Shown here: positions 1 through 8,179 of the stretch, piece after piece
How positions within the stretch are numbered: the first letter of the stretch is position 1
Layout of the letters: every line of letters starts with the position of its first letter
NCBI GenBank assembly: GCA_004557285.1
Contig: SFEK01000024.1
Coordinates: 1 to 19,374 of the forward strand
Length of the DNA: 19,374 bases
From: Bacteroidales bacterium
GTDB lineage: Bacteria; Bacteroidota; Bacteroidia; Bacteroidales; Bacteroidaceae
Reading direction: 5' to 3'
Position numbers and translations under genes: made by a program
The notes under the pieces: model-generated
Databases searched by the model: none
What the model saw: the letters and a program-made list of their open reading frames with translations, nothing else
Told to the model about the DNA's origin: nothing

Positions 1-16
1 TCCTTCAAAACCTTGT

Positions 17-151
17 TCACAAAGACTGTATGTTCTTCTCACCAAACTGCCCTTCTTGGAGAGCATTACAAGTCATTGTTAAAGAGTTTTGTGCACAAGC
101 TGTTAAAACAGCACTAATTGGCAGCAATATCAGCATGATCAACCTTTGCAT
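17..151 (-). pseudogene. Short lipoprotein-type ORF, probably the 5' part of a broken gene
   Basis: Reading the minus strand from an ATG at 151-149 gives a 44-residue peptide that ends at a TGA at 19-17. Its first half is a textbook bacterial lipoprotein signal: a basic start (MQR), a hydrophobic core, and a lipobox LTAC with the cysteine at residue 19, followed by AQN. The leader in front of the ATG is A-rich, and a TAnnTTTG-type box lies about 60 bases upstream (211-218). The second half shows no recognisable domain. Another frame opens near the end and runs off the window edge, so this may be a frameshifted larger lipoprotein gene rather than a true 44-residue product. The signal peptide is clearly seen; the function is unknown, and whether it is intact or broken cannot be settled here. 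Confidence 0.4.
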
Positions 152-554
152 CTTTTCTTTATTAATTTGATTTACAAGACCGCATTATCTATGCGATGGT
201 TAACAAGGTGCAAAGGTATAACTTTTGGGGTTACAATGACATCTTTTTCGAAGAAATATCGATAAAATGTGGATTTTAACGTGAAAAAGGACAATTTCCT
301 TGACATTAAGGCTTTGCTTCTTGGTAGCAGCAGTTATTGACCGTATCGGCTTCATGGTTTGGTTGCCGAAAAATCACGACTTTCCGCCATACAACCAAAT
401 ATCCAAGATGATTTTGACCGACATCATGGCATAATCATGGGGCTTTCATCTGACTTGAACATGCTGACATAGACTAAATATTGACGAACAATAGGCGAAC
501 AAAAAAAAAAACGGATGGGCATCATCGAAAAATTTTCATGAAAACATGGATTTA
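152..554. other. AT-rich non-coding gap between the lipoprotein ORF and the dnaX promoter
   Basis: I find no gene here that I can support. Short open frames exist on both strands, including a cysteine-rich one on the minus strand around 424-624, but they lack recognisable domains and plausible starts. An 8-bp inverted repeat (TTTGGTTG at 358-365, CAACCAAA at 392-399, 26-base loop) and an A-run near 501-511 are the only structures noticed. The gap most likely holds the divergent promoters of the lipoprotein ORF and dnaX. Confidence 0.5.
211..218 (-). promoter_or_regulatory. Possible Bacteroidetes -7 box for the minus-strand lipoprotein ORF
   Basis: The minus strand reads TACCTTTG, an exact match to the Bacteroidetes -7 consensus TAnnTTTG, about 60 bases upstream of the lipoprotein ATG. 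No TTTG lies at the expected spacing upstream; the nearest TTG (minus strand, 236-234) is only 15 bases away. The assignment rests on one box and its position. Confidence 0.35.
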
Positions 555-586
555 TTTGGCACTCACCGCATTTTTGTGTACATTTG
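555..586 (+). promoter_or_regulatory. Bacteroidetes-type promoter of dnaX
   Basis: TTTG at 555-558 and TACATTTG at 579-586 are separated by 20 bases. This fits the Bacteroidetes sigma-ABfr consensus (TTTG at -33, TAnnTTTG at -7). Transcription would start around 592-596 and leave a leader of about 50 bases before the dnaX ATG at 644. Both boxes are exact and the spacing is right. Confidence 0.65.
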
Positions 587-643
587 CAAACCATACGGTG
601 GAGAGCATTGGTCTCCACCATCAACGAAAAAAGTTATTGACCC

Positions 644-2413
644 ATGAAAGAATATATCGTTTCGGCACGCAAATACCGCCCCATGTCGTTCGACTCGGTG
701 GTGGGACAGTCGGCACTCACCACAACACTGAAGAATGCGGTGATGAGCGGCAAACTGGCACACGCCTACCTGTTCTGCGGACCGCGAGGTGTGGGAAAAA
801 CCACCTGCGCCCGAATCTTTGCCAAAGCCATCAACTGTATGAGCCCCACAGAAGACGGTGAAGCCTGCAACCAATGCGAAAGTTGCCAGGCTTTCAACGA
901 GCAACGCTCCTACAACATCTTTGAGCTCGACGCCGCCAGCAACAACTCGGTGGAAAACATCAAGGCTCTGATGGAACAGACACGCATACCGCCGCAGGTG
1001 GGCAAATACAAGGTGTTCATCATCGACGAAGTGCACATGCTCTCCACACAGGCATTCAACGCTTTTCTGAAAACGCTCGAAGAGCCGCCGGCACATGTGG
1101 TCTTTATCCTGGCCACCACCGAGAAGCACAAGATTCTGCCCACCATCATCTCCAGATGCCAGATTTACGACTTTGAGCGCATGACCGTGCCCAACATCGT
1201 CAACCACCTCAAGATGGTGGCAGAGAAAGAGGGCATTGGGTATGAAGAGGAGGCACTCAACGTGATTGCCGAAAAGGCCGACGGCGGCATGAGAGATGCC
1301 CTGTCGGTGTTTGACCAGGCTGCCAGCTTCTGCCAGGGCAACATCACATATAATAAGGTGATTGAAGACCTCAACGTGCTGGATGCCGACAACTATTTCA
1401 ACATCATCGACCTGAGCCTTGACAACAAGGTGGCAGACATCATGGTGCTGCTCAACAACATCATCAACAAGGGATTTGACGGCGGACACCTCATCAGCGG
1501 TCTCGCCTCGCATGTAAGAAATGTGATGATGGCCAAGGACGAACAGACATTGCCCTTGCTGCAGGTGAGTCAACGACAGATGGAAAAATACAAGGAGCAG
1601 GCCCAAAAATGCCCGCTCAACTTCCTCTACAAAGCCTTGAAGGTGATGAACGACTGCGACATCAACTACCGGCAAAGCGGCAACAAACGACTGTTAGTGG
1701 AACTCACACTCATCGAAATAGCACAAATCACACAGCCTGAGGAGGATGGCGCAGCATCGGGGCGTGGCCCTAAGCGACTGAAATCCCTGTTCAACAACAT
1801 CAAGAAGGTCATGTCTGACACAGCTAAGCAGGTGGCTGAGACAAGACCTCACGTGACACGCCATACCGCAACCGCAGAAGCCAAGACCGACAGTGGACAA
1901 CATGCCGTTGAAACGCCGGCGCCAAGCAGGCCCAGCGGCATGAAACTGGCCCACATCGGCATGACATTCAACAAATTGAGAAATAAGCAGCAGGAGGAGA
2001 ACACCACCGACGACGACACTGAGGTGCCGCTGAACGAAGGACTTTCCAAGAAGACATTCGACAACACCCAACTGCTGAGAGAATGGATCGGACTGTGCAA
2101 CCGTATGCCACAACAGATGACGGGCATAGCCAGCAGAATGAAAAACATCACACCCACTATCAAGGTGTTTCCAGAAGTGGAAGTGGTGGTCGACAACCAG
2201 ATACTGCTCGACGAGATCACGAAAATCAAAGGACGCATACGCAGCACGCTGGCCCTGAGACTGGAAAACGCTGACATCGTGCTATCGCTCCGACTGGCAC
2301 GTCCCGAAGAGGTGAAAAAAATTCTCACCAACAGAGAACGCTTCGACCAACTGAAAGCCAACAACGAGGCATTCAGCAAATTGACGGAAATGCTGCACTT
2401 AGAGTTGAGCTGA
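644..2413 (+). CDS. dnaX: DNA polymerase III subunit gamma/tau
   Basis: This 589-residue protein is the ATPase of the clamp-loader complex in the replisome; it loads the beta sliding clamp and tethers the core polymerases. The N-terminal AAA+ module is clear: Walker A GPRGVGKT at residues 46-53, a four-cysteine zinc site (C65, C75, C78, C81), Walker B VFIIDEVH at 124-131, and a sensor-1 region around FILATTEKHK near 150. The gamma-type collar domain follows to about residue 370, then a polar low-complexity linker (about 375-470) and a C-terminal domain (about 480-589) where tau-specific contacts would lie. The ATG at 644 gives the usual start (MKEYIVSARKYRP) and lies about 50 bases after a good promoter; an overlapping frame at 481-861 is a shadow. 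An A7 run at codons 558-560 could allow slippage but lies too near the end to make a classic gamma form. Confidence 0.96.
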   Translation: MKEYIVSARKYRPMSFDSVVGQSALTTTLKNAVMSGKLAHAYLFCGPRGVGKTTCARIFAKAINCMSPTEDGEACNQCESCQAFNEQRSYNIFELDAASNNSVENIKALMEQTRIPPQVGKYKVFIIDEVHMLSTQAFNAFLKTLEEPPAHVVFILATTEKHKILPTIISRCQIYDFERMTVPNIVNHLKMVAEKEGIGYEEEALNVIAEKADGGMRDALSVFDQAASFCQGNITYNKVIEDLNVLDADNYFNIIDLSLDNKVADIMVLLNNIINKGFDGGHLISGLASHVRNVMMAKDEQTLPLLQVSQRQMEKYKEQAQKCPLNFLYKALKVMNDCDINYRQSGNKRLLVELTLIEIAQITQPEEDGAASGRGPKRLKSLFNNIKKVMSDTAKQVAETRPHVTRHTATAEAKTDSGQHAVETPAPSRPSGMKLAHIGMTFNKLRNKQQEENTTDDDTEVPLNEGLSKKTFDNTQLLREWIGLCNRMPQQMTGIASRMKNITPTIKVFPEVEVVVDNQILLDEITKIKGRIRSTLALRLENADIVLSLRLARPEEVKKILTNRERFDQLKANNEAFSKLTEMLHLELS

Positions 2414-2418
2414 TTTTT

Positions 2419-2473
2419 CTCCCAAGCTGCTCCCAACATCCTCCCAAGCTGCTCCCAAGCTGCTCCCAACATT
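2419..2473. repeat. Five tandem copies of an 11-bp unit just after dnaX
   Basis: Starting six bases after the dnaX stop codon are five head-to-tail 11-bp units with no gaps: CTCCCAAGCTG (2419-2429), CTCCCAACATC (2430-2440), CTCCCAAGCTG (2441-2451), CTCCCAAGCTG (2452-2462) and CTCCCAACATT (2463-2473). The first seven bases are identical in all five and the last four alternate between two versions. The period is close to one helical turn. The role is unknown; it could be a slippage-prone microsatellite or a cluster of protein-binding sites on one face of the DNA. Confidence 0.9.
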
Positions 2474-2584
2474 TTCGCATCAACAGGGAGTTGCTTGAGA
2501 GCCTATTTGGAGGTTATTACAATAAAATTTGACATTTCACCCACATTTCTTTCCATAAGCATGGCGAGTTTGGATAAAATGTTG

Positions 2585-2592
2585 TATATTTG
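2585..2592 (+). promoter_or_regulatory. Likely -7 box of the enzyme operon
   Basis: TATATTTG matches the Bacteroidetes -7 consensus TAnnTTTG exactly and would start transcription near 2598-2602, leaving a leader of roughly 95 bases before the ATG at 2696. No TTTG sits at the usual spacing; the closest (2569-2572) is only 12 bases upstream. A weak -33 region is common in regulated polysaccharide-utilisation promoters that need an activator. The leader also holds a small GGGG-ACTG-CCCC hairpin at 2630-2641. Confidence 0.5.
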
Positions 2593-2695
2593 CAAAGGAA
2601 GTTAACCTGACAAACAACTTTACCTACAAGGGGACTGCCCCGGAATATGATTACAAACTTATCAAAAAAACGTCTATAAAAAAACGATCATCTAT

Positions 2696-5600
2696 ATGAA
2701 AAAACTCTTTTTGTATTCTCTTGTTACCCTGGTGATGATGTTTTCAACAAGCGCCAGTGCAAAAGACATCTATGTTTCCACCTCGTTTCATGAACCGGCC
2801 AACGAAGGACTGCGTTTCATCTACAGTTACGACGGCATCAACTGGAATTCCATCGAGGGCACATTCCTCTCCCCCAAGGTGGGCAACCAAAAGGTGATGC
2901 GCGACCCTTCCATTGTGAAAGGCCCTGACGGCACCTTCCACCTGGTGTGGACCTCCAGCTGGAGAGGCGACAAAGGATTTGGCTACGCCTCGTCGAAAGA
3001 CCTCATCCACTGGACAGAGGAACGCTTCATCACCGTGATGGACGACCCCACCACAGTCAACGTGTGGGCTCCCGAACTGTTTTATGACGACGTGAAACGG
3101 CAATACATGATTATCTGGGCTTCGTGCATTCCGGGCAAATTCCCCGACGGACTCGAAGACCACAACAACAACCACCGCCTGTATTACACCACCACCAAAG
3201 ACTTCAAGACATTCAGCAAGGCCAAACTGCTCATCGAGCCTGGGTTCAGCAGCATCGACGCCACCATGGTGAAGCGTGGCAACAACGACTATGTGATGGT
3301 GCTGAAAGACAATACCCGCAAGCAACGCAACATCAAGGTGGCCTTTGCCAAATCGCCCTACGGCCCTTGGAGCGAGGCTTCCGAATCCTTCACCGACATG
3401 TTCTGCGAAGGCCCATCCACGGCCTATGTTGACGGCTGGTATTACATCTATTACGATTCCTACCGCCAGAAAATATACGGTGCTCACCGCACCAAGGACT
3501 TCAAGACTTTTGAAGACCGCACAGGCAGCGTGAAATTTCCCGTTGGACACAAGCATGGCACCGTGTTCATGGCCTCTGAAGACATTGTCAACAACCTGAT
3601 ACGCTACAACACTGATGCCGTGCACTATACCGGAAAGACCATCGCTACACCGGCACGCCACGACGGCGGACTGTCGCCTGTGGTGGGTGTTCACAGCATA
3701 CAGACCATGAGGGGCGAGACCGGATGGCTCTACAACCACCAGCCCATGATGGCCTACTGGAACGGCAAGTTCTACATGCACTACCTCACTGACCCGCGCA
3801 GCGAGCACGAGCCTCCAGGCAAAACCATGATGCAGACCTCTGTGGACGGCTACACATGGACAGCACCCGTGGAACTGTTTCCCGAATACAATGTGCCCGA
3901 CGGCATGACAAAACCCGCATGGCCTGGCGTGGTGTCGAAAGACCTCAAGGCCATCATGCACCAACGTGTGGGCTGGTATGTGTCGAAACAAGGCAAACTC
4001 ATCGCCACAGGCAACTACAGCTATGCGGTGACGGCCAAAGACGACCCCAACGACGGCAACGGCATAGGACGTGTGGTCAGGGAAATCAAGGCCGACGGCT
4101 CTTTCGGCCCCATCTATTTCATCTACTACAACCATGGCTTCAACGAGAAGAACACCGACTATCCTTATTATAAAAAGGCCAAGGACAAGGCTTTTGTCAA
4201 GGCCTGCGACGAAATCCTTGCCAACCCCATGTACCGCATGCAATGGGCTGAAGAGGCCGACCGTGGCGACGAGTTGCTCCCGCTGAAAACGCCCTATAAG
4301 GCTTTCAGCGGCTATACCCTGCCCGACGGACGCAAGGTGGGACTGTGGAAACACGCACTCACCAGCATGAGCTACGACGGCGGCAACACATGGAAAGAAC
4401 CCGTGAAGCGTGCACACGGTTTTGTCAACTCCAACGCCAAAATCTGGGGACAACGCCTCTCCGACGGCACTTATGCCACAGTATATAACCCGGCGGAATA
4501 CCGTTGGCCATTGGCCATTTCGCTGAGCAACGATGGTCTGGAATACACCACGCTCAACCTGATCAACGGCGAGGTGACTCCCGAACGCCACTACGGACTG
4601 TACAAGAGTTTCGGTCCGCAATATACCCGTGGTATTCTCGAAGGCAACGGCACTCCTCCCGACAACGACCTGTGGGTGACCTACAGCAACAACAAGGAAG
4701 ACATGTGGGTGTCGCGCATCCCGGTGCCCGTGCTGACAGCGGCCACCACCCATGCCAACACCGACTTCAGCCAATTCCAGACCCTGGCCGACATGACCGA
4801 CTGGAACATCTACTCTCCACTGTGGGCACCCGTGGCCCTCAACGGCCAATGGCTCACCCTCTCAGACAAAGACCCCTACGACTATGCCAAGGTGGAACGG
4901 GTGATACCTGCCACCAAAGAACTGAAGGTGGCTTTCGACGTGAAACCCATGCAGAACGACCACGGACAGCTGAACGTGGAATTCCTCGACGACAAGGGCA
5001 ACATGTGCGCCCGCATCGTGCTTGATGCCACTGCCAACATGAAGGTGAAGGGCGGCGCACGATATGGCGGCATGGTGAAGAATTATGAACCCGGAAAGGT
5101 GTACCATGTAGAGGCCATGCTGTCGGTCGACGGACACACCGGCACCTATTTTGTCAACGGCAAGAAGGCGGCCTCGCGCATGTTCGACACGCCTGTCGAG
5201 CACATCACACGCATCGTGTTCCGCACAGGCGACCTGTTCGACTATCCCAACATCGAGACACCTGCCGACCAGACTGAAGACATGCCGCGTGCCGACGAAG
5301 AAGACCCCATGGCCACCTTCTGCATCGCCAATGTCAACACCACATCGCTCGATGCAGACTCTGCCGCTACCGTACTGAGATATGACGACTTTGCACACTA
5401 TGCCGACTATTTCAACAACATGGAAAACGAGAACATCGTCACCTACATTCCCAACAGCGGCGCATCGGCATGGATGGCACGCAACATTCCGCTGTTCAAC
5501 TGTCCCGACAAGGATTTTGAAGAGATGTTCTACTACCGCTGGTGGACCTTGCGCAAACACATCAAGCGCACTCCTGTGGGCTATGGCATGACCGAATTTC

Positions 5601-6829
5601 TCGTGCAACGTTCCTACGCCGACCGCTACAACCTCATCGCCTGTGCCATAGGACATCATGTGATGGAAACCCGCTGGCTGAGAGACACCACCTATCTGCA
5701 CCAGATACTCAACACCTGGTATCATGGCAACGAGGGCAAGCCCATGCAGAAAATGGTGAAGTTCAGTTCGTGGAACCCCGCCGCCGTGTATGAGGCCTAC
5801 AAGGTGCATGGCGACAAGGATTTCCTGCTGGCCCTGAAGCCTTCGTTGGAAGAGGAGTATGCCCGCTGGCAAAGCACCAACCGACTGGACAATGGCCTCT
5901 ACTGGCAGGGCGATGTGCAAGACGGCATGGAAGAAAGCATCAGCGGTGGCAGAAAGAAGAAATATGCCCGCCCCACCATCAACAGTTATATGTTTGGCAA
6001 TGCACAGGCGCTTGCTGCCATCAATGCACTTGCCGGCGACCAGCACAAGGCCGACAGCTACAGCAAGGAGGCGCAACAGCAGAAGAGTCTCATCGAGAAC
6101 AAACTGTGGAACAGCAATCACCAATTCTTTGAAACCATGCGTGGCGACACCCTGGCAGCCGTTCGCGAGGCCATAGGTTTCATCCCCTGGTATTTCAACA
6201 TGCCCGAGGCAGGAAAATATGACGAGGCTTGGAAACAGGTGGAGGACGAGAAAGGATTCTCTGCCCCCTACGGACTGACCACCGCCGAACGCCGCCATCC
6301 ACAGTTCCGCTCTCACGGCACAGGCACCTGCGAATGGGACGGTGCCATCTGGCCTTTTGCATCGAGCCAGACACTCACTGCCATGATCAACTACATCAAC
6401 AACTACCCCCAGCCTGTGGTGGGCAAGGAGACATTCTTCAAGCAGATGAAACGGTATGTAGAGAGCCAGCACCACCGCGGCAGACCGTATATCGGCGAAT
6501 ATCTTGACGAGACCAACGGCGCATGGCTCATGGGCGACCGTGAACGCAGCCGCTACTATAACCATTCCACCTTCAACGACCTGGTCATCACGGGTATAGC
6601 AGGCATTCGTCCGCAAGCCGACGGCAGCGTCGAAATCAACCCGCTTGTGCCTGCCGGACAATGGCCCTACTTCTGCCTTGACAACGTGAGCTATCACGGT
6701 CACACCCTCACCGTCATCTACGACCATGACGGACAGCGTTATCACCAGGGCAAGGGACTGACACTGCTCGTCGATGGCAAGAAGGTGGCCCAGCGAAAAG
6801 ACCTGGGCAAACTGACTTATCGTTTCTAA
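2696..6829 (+). CDS. Three-module exported glycosidase: GH43 + sialidase-like (GH143-type) + GH142-type
   Basis: This 1377-residue exported protein has a signal peptide at 1-22 (cleavage after SASA) and four regions. Residues 23-300 look like a GH43 five-bladed propeller with the usual acidic triad: D70 in RDPSIV, D188 in SSIDAT, E238 in CEGPS. Residues about 305-680 form a second propeller with Asp-box-like turns (SVDGYTW 382-388, SYDGGNTW 559-566), as in sialidases. Residues 690-890 resemble a concanavalin-like beta-sandwich. Residues 895-1377 form an (alpha/alpha)6 barrel with WLRD (994-997) and CEWDGAIWPF (1212-1221). The last three regions parallel B. theta BT1020, recalled as GH143 Dha hydrolase plus GH142 beta-L-arabinofuranosidase, which together remove RG-II side chain D. 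The GH43 module is an extra N-terminal fusion, probably an arabinofuranosidase. It is the first gene of the operon, 28 bp before the next. The modules are well supported; the exact substrates are inferred. Confidence 0.85.
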   Translation: MKKLFLYSLVTLVMMFSTSASAKDIYVSTSFHEPANEGLRFIYSYDGINWNSIEGTFLSPKVGNQKVMRDPSIVKGPDGTFHLVWTSSWRGDKGFGYASSKDLIHWTEERFITVMDDPTTVNVWAPELFYDDVKRQYMIIWASCIPGKFPDGLEDHNNNHRLYYTTTKDFKTFSKAKLLIEPGFSSIDATMVKRGNNDYVMVLKDNTRKQRNIKVAFAKSPYGPWSEASESFTDMFCEGPSTAYVDGWYYIYYDSYRQKIYGAHRTKDFKTFEDRTGSVKFPVGHKHGTVFMASEDIVNNLIRYNTDAVHYTGKTIATPARHDGGLSPVVGVHSIQTMRGETGWLYNHQPMMAYWNGKFYMHYLTDPRSEHEPPGKTMMQTSVDGYTWTAPVELFPEYNVPDGMTKPAWPGVVSKDLKAIMHQRVGWYVSKQGKLIATGNYSYAVTAKDDPNDGNGIGRVVREIKADGSFGPIYFIYYNHGFNEKNTDYPYYKKAKDKAFVKACDEILANPMYRMQWAEEADRGDELLPLKTPYKAFSGYTLPDGRKVGLWKHALTSMSYDGGNTWKEPVKRAHGFVNSNAKIWGQRLSDGTYATVYNPAEYRWPLAISLSNDGLEYTTLNLINGEVTPERHYGLYKSFGPQYTRGILEGNGTPPDNDLWVTYSNNKEDMWVSRIPVPVLTAATTHANTDFSQFQTLADMTDWNIYSPLWAPVALNGQWLTLSDKDPYDYAKVERVIPATKELKVAFDVKPMQNDHGQLNVEFLDDKGNMCARIVLDATANMKVKGGARYGGMVKNYEPGKVYHVEAMLSVDGHTGTYFVNGKKAASRMFDTPVEHITRIVFRTGDLFDYPNIETPADQTEDMPRADEEDPMATFCIANVNTTSLDADSAATVLRYDDFAHYADYFNNMENENIVTYIPNSGASAWMARNIPLFNCPDKDFEEMFYYRWWTLRKHIKRTPVGYGMTEFLVQRSYADRYNLIACAIGHHVMETRWLRDTTYLHQILNTWYHGNEGKPMQKMVKFSSWNPAAVYEAYKVHGDKDFLLALKPSLEEEYARWQSTNRLDNGLYWQGDVQDGMEESISGGRKKKYARPTINSYMFGNAQALAAINALAGDQHKADSYSKEAQQQKSLIENKLWNSNHQFFETMRGDTLAAVREAIGFIPWYFNMPEAGKYDEAWKQVEDEKGFSAPYGLTTAERRHPQFRSHGTGTCEWDGAIWPFASSQTLTAMINYINNYPQPVVGKETFFKQMKRYVESQHHRGRPYIGEYLDETNGAWLMGDRERSRYYNHSTFNDLVITGIAGIRPQADGSVEINPLVPAGQWPYFCLDNVSYHGHTLTVIYDHDGQRYHQGKGLTLLVDGKKVAQRKDLGKLTYRF

Positions 6830-6857
6830 AACAACAATACCATTAGCACATTGACAC

Positions 6858-8144
6858 ATGAGAAAACTCATTCTACCAGCCCTGCTGTTGGTGGGCATCA
6901 CAGCAGGAGCACAGCGCTACGAAGACAAATTCACCCGTCCGCTGGGTGATGTGCTCAACGATGTGTCCAAACGTTTCAATGTCAAGTTGAAATACAACGT
7001 TGATACCACGGGGCTGAAATTGGCCTACGCCGATTTCCGCATACGCCCCTATTCCATCGAGGAGACCCTCAACAACATTCTGGCACCATTCGACTTCAAG
7101 CCCGTCAAGCAAAACGACAGGTACTATAAAATCAAGCCTTACGAATATCCGCGCCGACAGGCTGAAGATGGGGTGAAACTCATCAACTGGCTGTCATCGC
7201 TCTACAACGACCGCTCTTCGTGGGAAGCCCGCAAAGACTCGCTGCGAAGTGAGGTGCGCCAGCTACTGGGCATCGACAAGCTGCTTCCCCTCTGTGCGCA
7301 GGAGGCTCCCCGGTACACCAAGATCAGGAAGTTCGACGGCTACAGCGTGCAGAACTTCTGCCTGAAGACGGTCAACGGTCATACCGTGTGCGGCTCCATC
7401 TATGCCCCGCTGTCCAAGGGCAAGCATCCGCTCATCATCTGTCCCAACGGCCACTTTACCAACGGTCGCTACGGCACGGTGCAGCAGCAGCGTCTGGGCA
7501 CACTTGCCCGCATGGGTGCGGTGTGTGTTGACTACGACCTGTGGGGATGGGGCGAGTCTGCCGATGAAGTGGGCAAAGAGACGCACCAGACGGCAGAAGC
7601 CCATGTGATGCAGGCCCTCAACGGCATCAGGATTCTCGACTGGATGATACAGCGAAAAGATGTTGACACCCAGCGTGTGGGCGTGAACGGCGGTTCGGGT
7701 GGCGGCACACAAACCGTACTGCTCACCGTGCTCGACAACCGCTACACTGCCGCCAACCCTGTGGTGAGCATGTCGTCGTGGTTCGACGGCGGTTGCCCCT
7801 GTGAGAGTGGCATGCCCATACAGCTGGCCGGTGGCGGCACCTGCAATGCCGAACTGGCAGCCATGTTTGCCCCACGCCCCATGATGGTGGTGAGCGACGG
7901 CGGCGACTGGACAAGCACCACACCCGAGGTGGAGTTTCCCTACCTGCAACGCATCTATGGCTTCTACAACGCCCAAGACAAGGTGAGCAACATCCATCTG
8001 CCCAAAGAGCGGCACGACTTCGGCCCCAACAAGCGCAATGCGGTTTACCGCTTCTTCATCGACACCTTCGGTCTTGACGAGAGCAAACTCGACGAGAGCA
8101 AGGTGACCATCGAACCAGAAGAGGCATTGAAGGCCCGGCCATGA
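6858..8144 (+). CDS. Exported alpha/beta-hydrolase esterase with N-terminal STN-like domain, probable CE19 pectin methylesterase
   Basis: This 428-residue protein has a signal peptide (1-19, cleavage after AGAQ). Residues about 24-95 have the beta-alpha-beta pattern of an STN domain (LGDVLNDVSKRFNVKLKYN, then YSIEETLNNIL and a strand around RYYKIKPY), a module otherwise typical of TonB-dependent receptors and secretins. The C-terminal two thirds is an alpha/beta hydrolase: nucleophile S280 in GGSGGG, catalytic histidine probably H386 in RHDFGP, and the acid probably D347 or D350 in VSDGGDW. In an RG-II setting the best match I can recall is the CE19 pectin methylesterase typified by B. theta BT1017, which removes methyl esters from the homogalacturonan backbone. 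An acetyl-esterase role is the main alternative. It lies 28 bp after the GH43 fusion and 35 bp before GH95. The fold is secure; the substrate is inferred. Confidence 0.8.
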   Translation: MRKLILPALLLVGITAGAQRYEDKFTRPLGDVLNDVSKRFNVKLKYNVDTTGLKLAYADFRIRPYSIEETLNNILAPFDFKPVKQNDRYYKIKPYEYPRRQAEDGVKLINWLSSLYNDRSSWEARKDSLRSEVRQLLGIDKLLPLCAQEAPRYTKIRKFDGYSVQNFCLKTVNGHTVCGSIYAPLSKGKHPLIICPNGHFTNGRYGTVQQQRLGTLARMGAVCVDYDLWGWGESADEVGKETHQTAEAHVMQALNGIRILDWMIQRKDVDTQRVGVNGGSGGGTQTVLLTVLDNRYTAANPVVSMSSWFDGGCPCESGMPIQLAGGGTCNAELAAMFAPRPMMVVSDGGDWTSTTPEVEFPYLQRIYGFYNAQDKVSNIHLPKERHDFGPNKRNAVYRFFIDTFGLDESKLDESKVTIEPEEALKARP

Positions 8145-8179
8145 CATCTACAACAAATTGTTAATCTACCCCATACGTT

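Noticed and set aside
358..399. 8-bp inverted repeat upstream of dnaX
   Set aside because: The stem is short and the loop is 26 bases long, with no T-tract or link to a gene end.
320..426. Open stretch reading DRIGFMVWLPKNHDF on the + strand in the upstream gap
   Set aside because: Only about 50 codons from the preceding stop with an internal Met, no leader and no homology I recognise; not enough to call a gene remnant.
424..624. Cysteine-rich 66-codon minus-strand ORF upstream of dnaX
   Set aside because: It overlaps the dnaX promoter, has no start signal of its own and no recognisable motif; the cysteines look like chance codons.
481..861. 126-codon + strand ORF overlapping the dnaX start
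   Set aside because: It reads the dnaX promoter and the 5' end of dnaX in another frame, with no plausible start context or domain.
563..1675. 370-codon minus-strand ORF opposite dnaX
   Set aside because: It is an antisense shadow of dnaX; the + strand carries Walker motifs and the zinc site, and the minus frame has no recognisable domain.
2630..2641. GGGG-ACTG-CCCC hairpin in the operon leader as a possible attenuator
   Set aside because: Only four base pairs and no alternative pairing or T-tract; mentioned with the promoter but not called as a regulator.
2744..6901. Two very long minus-strand ORFs (2744-4849, 701 codons; 4862-6901, 679 codons) opposite the first operon gene
   Set aside because: They mirror a gene with strong third-position C/G bias, show no domains, are rich in His/Val in the way antisense frames of such genes are, and the + strand protein has clear motifs throughout.
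8152..8162. Small AACAA-A-TTGTT palindrome between the esterase and GH95
   Set aside because: Too short and AT-rich to distinguish from chance; no promoter boxes nearby.
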